This document shows positions 1 to 18,900 of a DNA stretch of 64,000 nt, piece after piece (the first letter of the stretch is position 1; each line of letters begins with the position of its first letter). Under the pieces are notes generated by a model. The model worked only from the letters and a program-made list of their open reading frames with translations, did no database searches and was not told the DNA's origin. The DNA comes from Dirofilaria immitis (taxonomy: Eukaryota > Nematoda > Chromadorea > Rhabditida > Onchocercidae), in NCBI GenBank assembly GCA_024305405.1, contig JAKNDB010000105.1, forward strand, positions 2,542,001-2,606,000. The letters are read 5' to 3'. The translations under genes and the position numbers were made by a program.

Positions 1-3000
1 AGGCTTTTAATATATCTTAATCAGATTATGATAGTCTAACTAATTAGCTTTACTAAGTAATACACATTAAAAGCTTTTCTTGTGTGGAATATTTAGAAAA
101 CTATTTTTGGATAAATATATCCTGCCCATTTCATACTGTTAACAATTTAGTATCCAAATTGATTTTGTAAATGTTAGCCCAGATCTTGATTAATAAATAT
201 ATTATTTCTAATAGCAGTCAAGTGATTTCACTGTGGCATGAAGATTGGTTAATGAATTTAGACGCAGTAATGGAAGTATTCGGACTGTGATTTTTGAGCG
301 CTACGGAGATGAAAATCACTGATACTTGATATCTCAATATTATGGTTTATTTTTTAGTTGCACTAACATAAAATCATTAATCAGTACTGGATAAAAATAA
401 ATTAACGACATTGAATAGGAAAGGAAAACGAATTACACAAAACAGAATAATATCTATATCAATCGACGTCTATTTACTCAAAAAAGAAAAGAAGAAATTA
501 CCTGCGCATGACGATGGTGGACGTGATTTATAATTACCCATAATTCCATATAGAACGAAAGAAAATAATACATAGAATAGTGAAGCGTCACGTTATCAAA
601 TATAAGTAAACCGAAGAAATGTCAGGTCATCAAATATGTATAGAAACTAGCAGAGTAAAATATTGATAAGCTATGCGTTACAGCATTGAAAGAGTAAGCA
701 AAATAGTTTGTACATCTCTTCTTCTTCTCAGGTGCTATATATGCGAGCAATTTCACTCAAATTTCACTATCCTTCTCGCAGCCTAATCTTTCGCTTTCTG
801 CAGATGCCATTTATCAAATTATCCTGCAGCATATCTGTAAATGTCGTAACAAATGATCGACCAACATTATTTAATTATTATTTGGTAAATTCATTTGATT
901 TTTACCTTTAGGAACAGAAGTTTCACTAATAGCTTTAATATACAGATGATATTATTTTGGTTCTGAAATTCTTTACAATTTGAAAGATTCTGACAATATA
1001 AATAATTTTAGAACTGATAGATTGAAATGTACCGCTATTGAACATATCTAAACCATATTGTTTTAAAATTGACAGAAACAATTTTAAATAGTAGAAAGTC
1101 TTAAAATGGAATTTTAATCATTCAAAGCCATTAAAGAGTTGCATTTCATTTTTTTATTGAAAAAACTATAGGACATTTTGTAAATTTTAATCTGGCAGTT
1201 GATATATCCATTTCGGTTGTAGAAATGATTTAAATATGTCTGATTTAGATATAACTTTAAAATGTTCAGAACTGCAATATTGAAGTTTTCTTACAATAAC
1301 AGTATATATTCGAAAATCAGTGACAATTAGAAAGTTGACAAGGGGAGAATATAAAATAAGATGCAGTATGCAGAATCTTCAAAAATTTTGGCCAAGTTTC
1401 TGGATAGCAATTTGCTTTGGAAATCATTTAGTATTGTTTAAAAAAAATGCAAATTTTTAATATTTGATCAAATTCATATTCGTATGCAATCGAAGCTAAT
1501 AGCTTTAGTTGCAAAACGATATTGAAGAAATATTATTATCAATTTAACTTTATCTTCTCATTAGTTGCCATCAATTTATATTTTTATTTGAATATTTGTA
1601 AACTTATTTTTGTTATATTTTCCGCCAACGATGAAGAATTGATTTCCTAAATTTCAGCTAATAGCTTGCTTCTTTTCTGATTATTCAGTGAATACGACCA
1701 AATTGTCTATCAGGTATCAAAATTATGCTAAGAAAAAATGACTAATTGAATCTATGAATTTTTAAGAAATTTTACTGAAGACTTAGAAGCACGAAATAGA
1801 GCTTTCAGTATCAATGACTTCATTAAACTGTAAATTCCTCTATAGAAATAGGCATTTCTTGAAACTTGTATTTCTTGAAATGATGAAAATCAGAGACTTT
1901 GAAAGATGATTTCATTAATACATGATAACGATTAACAGCAGACAGATTTGCAATGTATCAATGTAATATTCAACTGCAAACAGACTGGAGTGCAAAAAAA
2001 AATCATTCGCAATATAAAAGAAATCAATTTTAAAACTTTAATTGGAAATCATAGAAACCAAATAATGAAATTCCTCACTCTGCAATTGCTCATAAATGTT
2101 ACTGTTCATCACAACAAAAGGATTTGTGACATCAATACGACAGATTCACAAATCAAAGACGTTCATTGCAGCAAATACAGAATGATATTAATTATGCCAG
2201 ATACAATAAGAATAAAGAGAAATAGCATACGTTCTTTTACATTTTTGTCATTCTATTCCATAGATATAATAAATGTGGATATAAAAATTATTATTATTAA
2301 CTCTGCTAATCACTGCCATTGATTATTAGTCGTTAATATTAATAACTGTAATCATTACAAATTATTTTAATGGTAATCAACTATGCATAACGAGAGGTCA
2401 AGTGTAAGTATAAAGGCTGCACTCGTTTTCAACTTTATCTCTATTTGACACAGAAATTAATGATGTAATCAAAAGCTACAAAAGAGTGAAATTGATAGCA
2501 ATCAAAGATATTAAGTTGCAATAGTTGAGCTTAAACTCGGTAGTGAAGGATTGATCCCTGTGCAATGCTCTTTACACGCTCATCGGGCGTTTAATCACTT
2601 CACATTTTTTTAAGAGTGGAGGGGTTAATATTTTTGTTTTGAGAGAGGATGCGAGGGATGTGCTTCATCTATTCGGGAAATGCTATCAAATAGGTGAACA
2701 TCTTATTGGAAAGTCTAGAAAATCTTGGCAACAATTAGAGAAAGAGATATTTATGAGCTATTAAAATTTCTCTAAAACAGTGGTTGAATTATTTCTCCAA
2801 CAGTTCATATCGAATCTTAATTCATTTTTATTTTACTTTCCGTATAAGTCAAACTTCAATATTTAATTCGGAGACATAAATCTCAAAGTCTCCGGAAGAT
2901 GAAATCTGATGTATGAATGTGACCTAGTGTTATTGTTTTATATCTCATAAAATTTTAAAGCCCTTTTACCTTAATTTGTTATTTCGTGCTTAAGTCGATA

Positions 3001-3357
3001 GACTACCACGATGCTTCTTCATGAATCAAAATGGCATCAAGATCGGCTCTGAATATTCAATAATCGATTATTAAGTAATCAAGTAAGAACATACTCTGCA
3101 TTTTTGGCACTTCGCTTCTTTTGAAATCCCTGAAATAATGGCTGGTTCCATTCATTAATGACAACATTGTTTTTTATTTCTGGCAACGATGTTTTGTGTA
3201 TTTTTCAGCTTTATAATATTGATCAAATATTACTCCTTTTTTTCTTCATTCTCGACATCTAATTGAAGTAAAGTTGTAATGCTGATAATGTCTCATGATT
3301 GGAAGTTTTCTTGATTACTGACTGACTCATCTTTACCAAATTTTTAAGGTAAAAGGG
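1..3357. other. Left flank, mostly non-coding, two possible edge exons
   Basis: AT-rich sequence with no convincing gene. Two short pieces deserve mention. On the minus strand 542-503 is a possible first exon: an ATG, 13 codons beginning MGNYKSRPPSSCA, and a good donor (GCAG|GTAATT), for a gene that would run off the left edge. On the plus strand 242-322 is an open 26-codon stretch ending in TGA (residues include RTVIFERYGDENH) that could be the last exon of a gene entering from the left. They cannot both be judged without neighbouring sequence. A 124-codon open frame at 1948-2322 lacks an ATG start and has no family resemblance. Confidence 0.3.
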
Positions 3358-9404
<6,047 letters not shown>

Positions 9405-11954
9405 TAGTCGCCTTATGTGATTGCTATCTTATAACTAATTAAACAAATCGCTTGATTGCATGCGTTAATCTTTGTTGGGTAAATTGTGCTGTTTATCGGA
9501 TACTTCAATAATAATTGTGTTTTTTATAAAAGTCTGGATTAGTAACTTATCTCTGTGATGTTGTAGAGCATCTTTTTTAAGATTTTTGTCTCTTCTACTC
9601 TTGGAAGAAATAGAAATGTTTTGGAATTTTCTTTAGTTATAATGTAGAAGATTTATCGTTGAAATTCATTAAGTCCGAACCAAAGATTTTTACATCTGTA
9701 TACTACTTATTTTTTTGAACGTGCTTATTTATCTGTATTTGTGGGAATCACTTTTATAATTTACGATTTTTAGTTCCCTAAGATTTCATTGCTTATTTTT
9801 TTAGCGTCGTTGCAATTTAATTTCTGTTTAAATTTGTCTTTTTTTTGCTTTAATAGCAAGGACAATACTGTATTGCTGAAATGCTTTATATATGAAGAGG
9901 AAATAGGTGAAGTTCAAGTAATCATTCATTTTGTATAAGAATTTATTTCTAGGACAAGCGTTCCGGTGTTGTGTTAGTGTTTCTAAAGTTTTATCATTGA
10001 CTGATCAGCACAGCCAAATATAATGTATATTACTACGAGAGTGGTTTTAAGAAGCTGGTGTAATACTTTTGTTTAATCTTTATCCGGAAACTTCATGGGC
10101 TCCCACATAAAAAAATGCGTGAAGAAAAATCACATCACGTATCTTTGCCTATGTGAAATCCAAATTTCACTCCATTTCTCTGTCCATTTTAAAACCTGTT
10201 TTATTCCCTGATGGGTCATATATTCCTAGAACAGTCATCTGCCATATCCCTTCTATAATCATAAAATATACATTTTGTGTTTTGTTTGTTAATATTTTGA
10301 TCACCGTGAACTATCGTAGTCCCTTTCTAGTTTCACTTTTGTAAAATTAAACATTTTCTGGTGTTTCATATTTTTACCTGTACATGGCAATGGCATCATA
10401 ATTTCTTGCGGAACAATGAATTTTTTTGCTTGTTGACAACTCAAGTTTTTCATCAAGATTTCTTCCACGAAGGATTTCGACGGTTAATGTAGGAGAAATT
10501 TATTCATCTTTTAAGGATCTCGCCAAGTAGATTTAAAAGTGGCAGATAAAATCCATTTCGGAAGACTAATAATGCGCGCGGAAACATGTGAAAACAGTTT
10601 TAAAATTTGGCTACCCGTGGTACCATCGTAATATGGAAGCTTATTTCGTATTTTTCAAACAGTTTATAGATGGTTCAAAAAAAGTTACATCTTATAAAAT
10701 TCGTAAACATCAACAGAGACAATACCATGTCACAATAATTGAGAACAAATAATCAAAAATACAATATAAAAGTAGTAAGTGTCGGAAACATATCATAACA
10801 AACAATTCACCGGCTTAAATTCCAAATTTACAAAGGTGAAAATGTTGAAATCTAAAGGTGGTGAATCAAATAACCCGTATTATGTGACGAGAGCGAAACA
10901 ACCAGCGAATAATTTAAGCTTGCAAAATAAAAACAATGGCGAAGATATAGAATTCTCAATTAGCAAGCAGAAATAACTATATCAGAATATCTGAGAAGCA
11001 TAAGCATAAACTGCTGATATTTTAAACTGTTCATATCTGAGTTACCAGATCTAAAAATCAATATTATTGTTGTTTGATTATATAAGAAAATCATTTTTCC
11101 ATGCTTTGGATCCTCAAATGATTTCATTTCTCAAAAAAAGACAAATTCGCATATTCGTCCACCATCAATATAAATAAAAGGGACATGTTGCATCCCTAAC
11201 ACAAATATTAGCAGTAAGAATTCATAAAATCACAAAAAAATCATATACATTAAAATGCAACACGCATGAGGTTGTCTGTCGCTTTATCTGTCGACGAAAC
11301 ACGATGCTATATAAGATTTTACATATTTCATTATCAATTACGTTTTTAAAAAATTATTTACTTTCAGTCATTTTTAACAAGATTACTTCCTTGATAAAAG
11401 CGTACAACGGCTTATTAGTACAACATGCCTATATCATTTATATCACGGAATCTTACTTACCGCGTTACTAATATAAACATCACGTAATACTTTTTGCCAG
11501 TATCTGAAGCTTATTAGAAAACATACAAACAACTTAGACTGTGCGGTATGAACAAAAATAAAGTTGTATGTTGAAAATCCACATAATATTCATTTTACAA
11601 ACCCTCTAACACCAAAAAGACTACTAATTCAAAGTTAATTCCTGAAAATGTTGGAAAATTATGGTACGGTTTCTATCAGATACATATATTCAAGCACCAA
11701 ACAATATCAACCAACCTGTTAAGAGATTTTTTTTTTTGAGACAAATAATACATGAAAGAATTCAAAAGATATTTGAAGAAAAAGTGCAGAAGGAGAAGAG
11801 AGAGACCTACAGTACGTTTAATTGCAATGAGTAAAAATTTACACTTTCTTAGAAAAAATGCAAAAAGCTGAGAAACATCGAAGTATGTCTAAATAAGACA
11901 ACAATAACAACAAACAACAGTATTAAGATTGATAATAGTAATAACAGTAAGAAG
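9405..11954. other. Intergenic region between convergent genes
   Basis: Lies between the 3' ends of the B56 gene (+) and the small membrane-protein gene (-), so it should hold both 3' UTRs. Only short open frames occur (for example 10779-10976, 65 codons), without splice context or family similarity. No RNA gene or repeat was recognised. Confidence 0.5.
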
Positions 11955-12413
11955 CTAAAATTGATTGCTGTCAACATTACCGATCGTATCATTATCGGTA
12001 AGTGAATTGGATGGTGAAGAATGTGTTTTTATAATAAAATCAGTTGAAACAGAAGAACGACCATTCGAAAGGTGGGCATTGGAAGATGGTACACAACAAA
12101 CTGGGAGTGCCGACATTGGACGATATTTTTCGAGATTAAATGCGGAAGATGAAGATGATACTGCTGCACTTTTTGAATGCTTCTTTTTGAACGTATTTAG
12201 CTCATTCAATGTTAGCTCCAGTTTCTGCTCGTAAAATGCCCGAATGTCTTCTATTGCGTTCTTTATTGTTTCCTGGAACTGATTAGTTTTTCTCCTTAAG
12301 ACGGATGATAGAACTGAATAGGTAAAGCGCAAGAATAGACTGCAGTAGACAATTGTAGATAATCCAATCAAGACTATTCGACTGGATTGGATGAAATTTT
12401 TAACCCATTCCAT
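11955..12413 (-). CDS. Small single-pass membrane protein with coiled coil, unknown
   Basis: An intronless 152-codon frame with a true ATG and a TAG stop. Residues 12-40 form one hydrophobic segment (RIVLIGLSTIVYCSLFLRF), followed by a basic RRK and an amphipathic charged helix at about 44-78 (KNAIEDIRAFYEQKLELTLN) that looks like a coiled coil. The last 70 residues are low-complexity Ser/Asn/Asp with a run of five Ser. This is the layout of a tail- or signal-anchored membrane protein with a disordered cytosolic tail. It lies about 630 bp downstream of the coiled-coil gene on the same strand, so it could be co-transcribed, or could be the last exon of a longer gene. I do not recognise a family. 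A 459-bp open frame is long for DNA this AT-rich, which supports it being real. Confidence 0.6.
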   Translation of the reverse strand: MEWVKNFIQSSRIVLIGLSTIVYCSLFLRFTYSVLSSVLRRKTNQFQETIKNAIEDIRAFYEQKLELTLNELNTFKKKHSKSAAVSSSSSAFNLEKYRPMSALPVCCVPSSNAHLSNGRSSVSTDFIIKTHSSPSNSLTDNDTIGNVDSNQF

Positions 12414-13046
12414 AAGAAAAATTGAAGAACTTAGTAGATTATGTTAATTCAACACAGCAATTGATTTTCACAATAATTATAATCGCTTTGCTGATGTTGA
12501 AACAAAAATGAATCTAGTGAAAACTTTGCTCGCATGCACCACAGATAAATATATCTTTTAACTTGAACCTTATATTTCTAAGGATATATTTCTTCCTAAA
12601 ATAAAGGTAATATTTCTAATACTTTATTAATGATAAAAAAGAAGGAAAATAGTCACCGTAAATGGAGTAATTTCAATCTTAATCACTGCCAAAAGAAAAA
12701 ATAATTTTTGAAGATATGAATGGGGCACATGAGCAGAGCATTTTTAAAGGACATATGAAGGTAACAATGCAAAACTATAAGATAAATTTGTACGTGTTAA
12801 AATAAACACAATATGCCGTCTTTACACATAAATTGCATTATTTTTGCAGAATATATCACATGAAATGGACTGAAACTAGGGTTAGCACAAAAATTTATCT
12901 TATAACCATATTTAGAAAATTTGTAAGGAGAATCAATAAATAATGTACGTATATATCTAATATTAAACTCTGATATTTCAAAGCAAACAACTATTTTAAT
13001 TTTGAAGCTGACTGAAATTTACATATAAATAATTCTCTCTTAAAAA

Positions 13047-15922
13047 TCATATCTGAATAAAAATGCTCACGGCATCGAGTGCACGGCGTATTTCGGGTTC
13101 AGCAAGTTTTACTTTTCGTTCTAGTTCAGCTCTTTCTGTAAGATGTCGCTTTTCCATTCATCATTATTCTTTCTTTCAGCTGCTGCCATTGCATCCTTAA
13201 TCTCAATTCGTTTCTCCAGGTCTGCTTTTTCCTATATAGGTATTATAATTAAAAATAAGTATACAAATAATAAAATAGAATGGTTTGCTGGGAATAATAA
13301 AACTAATCAGGTTTTTCTCAGTTCGATATATAATTTCTGATAGCAAGAATAAAACTCTGAAGAAACTGCATACATTATACCTTCTTCCATATTCGTTCCT
13401 TTTCTTCATAACTTCTCAGCTGCGCTACCATTTTTCTAAAAGACAAATACTCTTACAAGAGTGATAACTTTCCTATTAAAAACTAATGGCAAAAAAACTG
13501 GTTTATATTACCCTTACCATTTTTTGAAATGTAATAGCTCCCTATCTAATAATTTATTTAATCAATGAAAATTACCTGCCCTCTTCAACTCTTTGCCTTA
13601 GCTCACTCTGCAATCCTTCAAATCGTGGTCGCATTTCAGTGAGTTCTTTTGTCGATTCATCACGTCTGAAAACTCTTACAACAGCATCAATTTTTGCTAT
13701 GAAATACATATCTCAAAAAAATGATACAGTAGTAGTCTACAATTCTTTTAGTCGCATACCTAAAAAAATAATCTTTTAGATTTCGGGTCTAACATTAATA
13801 TCTATATTCGATGTGCAACCTCAGTATGAATTAAGATTCCTATTATATAAGTGACTGGTGCTGTTATAATAATGATATTATTATTTGTTCAACATATTCT
13901 TCACTTCTTTTATAGAAAAATTGAAACTGCGTTCTAACCTCAAAAATGACAAGGATCATACCTGTTAAGAACAGCCTTATTTTCTTCACATAGTTCCTCG
14001 CATTTCTTCACAAGTTTCATGTTTCTTTCATTCAAAAACTTATTCTGCTCTTTACATGATATGATTGTTTTTCATTATTTTCTGCATCTCTTCGACGCCG
14101 ATCGCATTCCACTCTCAAACTACTGCATGTTTTTGCAAATCTTCCACTGCGCGTTCAAGTGTCTTCATGATCTAAACATAATAAACTGAATAAACTGAAT
14201 CACTGTTATCAAATCAGAACTACCCGACCGTTCAATGCATCGACATCCAGAGTCGCAGTGAAATCCGTTTTTAAGTGATATTAAATCCAGATAACCAAAT
14301 TTTATAACTCAACATATTTTGAGGAAAACACTTTTTTTCTTGAATAATTTCTAATGAGTTTACATGTGGTCACTACATATTTCTTCGTCGCGTTCACAGC
14401 AAATAATTTTATGGAAAGAAACGATAAAATTATTTTCAAATGTCGTGACAAGACAGAAGATCCAAACTTGTTTTCAGATGTGTTATGCATGCAATAAAAG
14501 AAAGACTTCTGTCTCATTCAAAATTTGAAGAACAGGCCATATTAAAAAAACATTTGTTTATAAAAAGTTACTTTTAAGGCGCCACTCTTTAGATCAAAAT
14601 ACATATTATTATTTATATAATTCAGATTATTAGATTCATTGCAAACAACTCCATCTCTTTTACACAAACCTGCAAAATCTCAGAATTTTGTGCTTCCAGA
14701 CGTAGTTTCTCTGCATTAACGTCGAATACAGTTTGTTCGGCTCGCCCACGGGCCAACTGCGCAGCTCTCAGCTCCGATTCCAAGGAACTTATTCGTTGTT
14801 CACTTGCCGATAGTTGACTAATCAAAGTGGTACGCAATTCGAAATCTGACTGTGTTGAGCCTCCCGAACCGCTATATGTAGACCTATGACACATTAAGTC
14901 AAGAGTTCTTGTTCTAATAATTGAGGCTTTTACTTCCGATAATTTATTATTTTCCAGCTCTCTTTTGGTACTCTAAAAGTCCATCTTTTTATACTACAAC
15001 TAGACCACTGGTTTCGAAAAATAACTTACTGAAAAGCAGGATTCATATATACAACTGGATTTCTCCTTCCAATCGGTGATAGAGAACCAGAGAAAGAATG
15101 ACTGTGTGAGAGGCGACGTCTTTTTTGTGGGTTTTATGATGGTAATGTTTTGAGTGTCCATCATCTCGAGATGAAGAATTACGCTTCTGAAAAATAAAGC
15201 ACAGAAAAAAATGAAAAATGCTCAGAAGATCTGAAATTTCATTTTACAAACACTTCAGTTGAAAATAAGTCACTCTCCTGCAACATGACTGCTCATATTA
15301 ACGAATAAGTAAAGTTAAAATCTATCATAACGATTCATTTTAGTTTCTATTTTAGCAATATACCATACATATATAAGCTTTCGTGTGATTTCTCAGGATG
15401 TTCATAATACAGACTACAATTACGCTCATCAGTAAGACAGAGTAGTTAGTGCATTCGATGCAACACATAATGAATGTAACGAACACATGATGAACATAAT
15501 ATAACACATGATGAACGTAGCGTAATGAATTGTAAAATTGATTTATACTTAAATATGAATAACACTACTGAAATTATAAGTCGTATATTAACAAATATTG
15601 ACTTTTTTACATTGAAAATAAGACATCACCTGAACATGAGCTCATATGCACTGTTTGAAGCAAAAATTAATATAAGACTAGGTCATGTTTTCGGGAAAAT
15701 ACGGTACACATGTACACAAGTAAAACTGAAATGATAGTGAAACCGTAGAAATCATAATGTTTCAGTTATTTGATGGTGAGAAGAAATAAAAATATGCTGT
15801 TCATCTTGCAGAGTATTCCATTCAATAATCAACAGATATTTAAAAAATTTGCTGAAACAAACAGAGCTATGGCGATGGCGATCAGAACTGCGCTTATGAT
15901 TAGATGATGAGTTATTTTCCAT
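13047..15922 (-). CDS. Coiled-coil protein with Ser/His/Arg-rich head, unidentified
   Basis: Seven exons on the minus strand: 15922-15863, 15186-15030, 14883-14670, 14171-13962, 13665-13576, 13435-13381, 13231-13047. The head (MENNSSSNHKRSSDRHRHSS, then HSHSFSGSLSPIGRR) is basic and disordered. From about residue 75 the protein is heptad-rich: SEQRISSLESELRAAQLARG, then KLVKKCEELCEENKAVLN, SELRQRVEEG, and a charged C-terminal helix. Splice phases agree throughout only if one A is restored at each of four runs (15121-15126, 14130-14134, 14051-14053, 13133-13135), giving about 324 codons. It looks like a cytoskeletal or centrosomal scaffold, but that is only inference from composition. Extra 5' exons are possible, since an open stretch at 15958-16078 lies immediately upstream. 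Confidence 0.7.
15463..15525. repeat. Three imperfect tandem copies of a ~21-bp unit
   Basis: Three consecutive units beginning ACACATAATGAATG, ACACATGATGAACA and ACACATGATGAACG. They lie in the first intron of the coiled-coil gene. Confidence 0.7.
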
Positions 15923-18900
15923 GATATGAGCCCCACTGTTCACTTGCAATTTCCCGTACCACACAGCGACAAATGTGAAGAATGACTTTTTGGTCAGGAG
16001 CGACCAGACTATTTATAATCAGTGGTACAGTTGGCAATAGCACGACTTGCTCGTTTCTTATGCTTTTTAGTTTAATCTGAAATAACACAAATATTTCATT
16101 TATTCATTCATGCAAAGAAAATATTGCGGTCAAAAACTACAGCGTTGTCATTTAAGTTCACAGCCAATATTCGCTAACAGAATTACTTTGCTCTTATTCG
16201 CAGTGCATCAGTGAGGAAGATCCACCATTCATACATGCATTGGAAGAATCAAAATTTGACAAGATAATGTTTTAATTATTATTAAAAACTCCAGGACAGA
16301 AATGATGAGATTACAACAGATGAAGAGAAGGAACTATGATATAATGATATCCACTTGAGTTATATATGGAATCAACATATTTTATGCTAATTCAGTGGAA
16401 AAATGAAAAACACGGGCACTAAACTTCTCCAGTTAATATTTGAATCACTCATCAGACAAATTCTTGCAATGTCAGAAAGAATGCATCAATCGGCAGTCAA
16501 AAGTACGTCAATTATGCAATTTATTATTTATCAAAAAATAGAAAGATCAGTGATGAAAATGGCATTATAGCCAAAATAATATAGCGATGAAATAATAAGG
16601 TAAGGCAGGAGAAACAAAGATTGCAATTCATATTTAGAATGTGCAGTTGAATTATAGATAAGCTCATGAACAGATGAACAAACGTCACGCCAAGAACCAT
16701 ACTCCATAGAACCGAATTCCGTCAGATCCTGACAAGGCACCATTAAACCTTGAACAATTACAGTTAAACTCCAAACCAATTACCGTCAAACCAATATCCC
16801 CATACAACTGCATATGCCAGCTGTGTCGCGAAATGAAATTCAAAAGTTTAAGACTTCAAATCGAGACATGATTCAAACATAATAGTGGGGTAGAAGGATG
16901 AAATATTCTGATTTAGGAATATTATAAATCTAGAAATATTGCATTTTAAGTAAAAAATTCTAGTAGAAAAGGTCATAGTAACAGTAATTTGGATTATAGT
17001 CTGATTAGAAATACTTCTTCGCGGAAAATGAACTAATGGATATTATCAGAACAGTTTTCCAACCTCTGTCGACTACTTTTCAATCGTTTAAAGATACATA
17101 AGCTGAGTACTATGAGTATTCCTGATTCTTGCTTACTAATTGCCTTTCTTTCGTTTCAATCCACTTTACTGAAGGGAACGGTTAGAAAGCAATGATATTT
17201 CTTCGTTCATTCTATTATCAGATCTGAACCTCAATCAAATATAAATTGGCTCAAATATTTCTGTTTCATTGGCATCAATCCAATTTACTTATGCATAACA
17301 TGCTTTCTCGACGATTGCATATTAGCCAGATGGCATTCGTCCACGTATTGTACATTGCATTTTCTTTGCGATTTCATTCGCCTAGTTCAATTCTTGTTTA
17401 TAGTCAGCTTTTAATACTATTACTACATTTATTTTTGATAGTAATTTATTTCTTTATTCATTCATGATAAGGGAGAAAATTTAGTGCACAACAACGATGC
17501 GAATTTGTTCGACTTTAGTGGTTTCAAATTTGAGAGAGATAAAAATTTTAAATGCGAAAATCTTGTAAATAATTTTTTATTTTCTTTTTAACATATATTT
17601 CTATCTTTATAATATTTAATGATTGAATTTTTATGAGAATTAGAAATGTTCAATATTTATTTAATATCCAATTTGAATTATCTCTTTTTTAATTCCATGA
17701 CTTATGATTTGTTAATGAATTGATATCGCTTATTTTTCACCGAATATTCACCGTTTTGGAAAAGACTGTTTTTAAAGTTAATGGTTAAACCTAGAATTAT
17801 CGTTGAATGAAACATTGCTGATCCAACTTTTTGCTTAAAAATGTTATATTTCTCTATTATTTTCATTTATACTTTCTCTCTCATAAATTTAATTGCAATT
17901 TTCAATGATTACTTTTCACAGAAAACAAATTATCATGGATAGTTTTATCACAGCTTTAATTTTATATTTTGTATGAAATAGCCTTTTTAATTGTGAATCA
18001 AATAATCGCATCTCATAAACAGACCTTAAATTGCTTTCTAGATATTCAATTTCTAGAATATTCTCAACAGATTGAATTAACACTTCTTTCAAACATCATT
18101 CTACAATTCTTCAACTAATTTATTCTTCTCTTACCTATTCTGCTAGATCATATCTCACACTTCGATCCAAGCTCTTACGTATTTTTTTCTTTGTTGAAAA
18201 GTTGCAAATCTTGTATTTTTCTGATTCATATTTCCAATTAACAAACATTCTTGTTCCTTTATTATCTCGTCATCCTTCTTGTTATTATGTAGTTGTGATT
18301 AGTCATTTCAAATTTCTGATAATATTCATTAATTATTGTTAATCAATTTATTTCATCTCCTTTATAATATACATTTTATTGGAACGTAGCATTTTGAAAT
18401 GTTGGTGAAGTATACGATAGAAGTGTCCTTTTAGCAGATGCATAATGTACGATAGCCATAACCATTATGAAGGTATTCATACAATCGTAGCGTTGTTATC
18501 GGAACACGTGGAGATGAAACTGTGAAGTAAAAAGCATAAAGGTTATTGTATATTATATTTTGTATTCAGTAAGTCATGATTACCATTTATTCTTAAATAT
18601 ATGATAATGATGTTTTTCTGCATACGGTATATATTTTGAACAATGTTACCAAATTAAATGATGCTCTAACTAGCTTAATAGATACGTTCATTTTTTCACT
18701 GCAAAAAGAATGAAATGAATGGAAGGAAGGACTGATTATACTGATAACACATAGAAAGTTTAAACATATTTTTTTCTTCTCTTGTTTACAAAACTACTAC
18801 TTAGTTAACAATTTCATATTGTTAAATTAATTTTAGGAACTGAATTCAGGTTATAAAAAGGTCCTGTTGTGTCTATATAATTGTGAAAAAAGTAAGACCA

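Noticed and set aside
1948..2322. 124-codon frame on the plus strand
   Set aside because: No ATG start, no family resemblance, no splice context; composition like the surrounding DNA.
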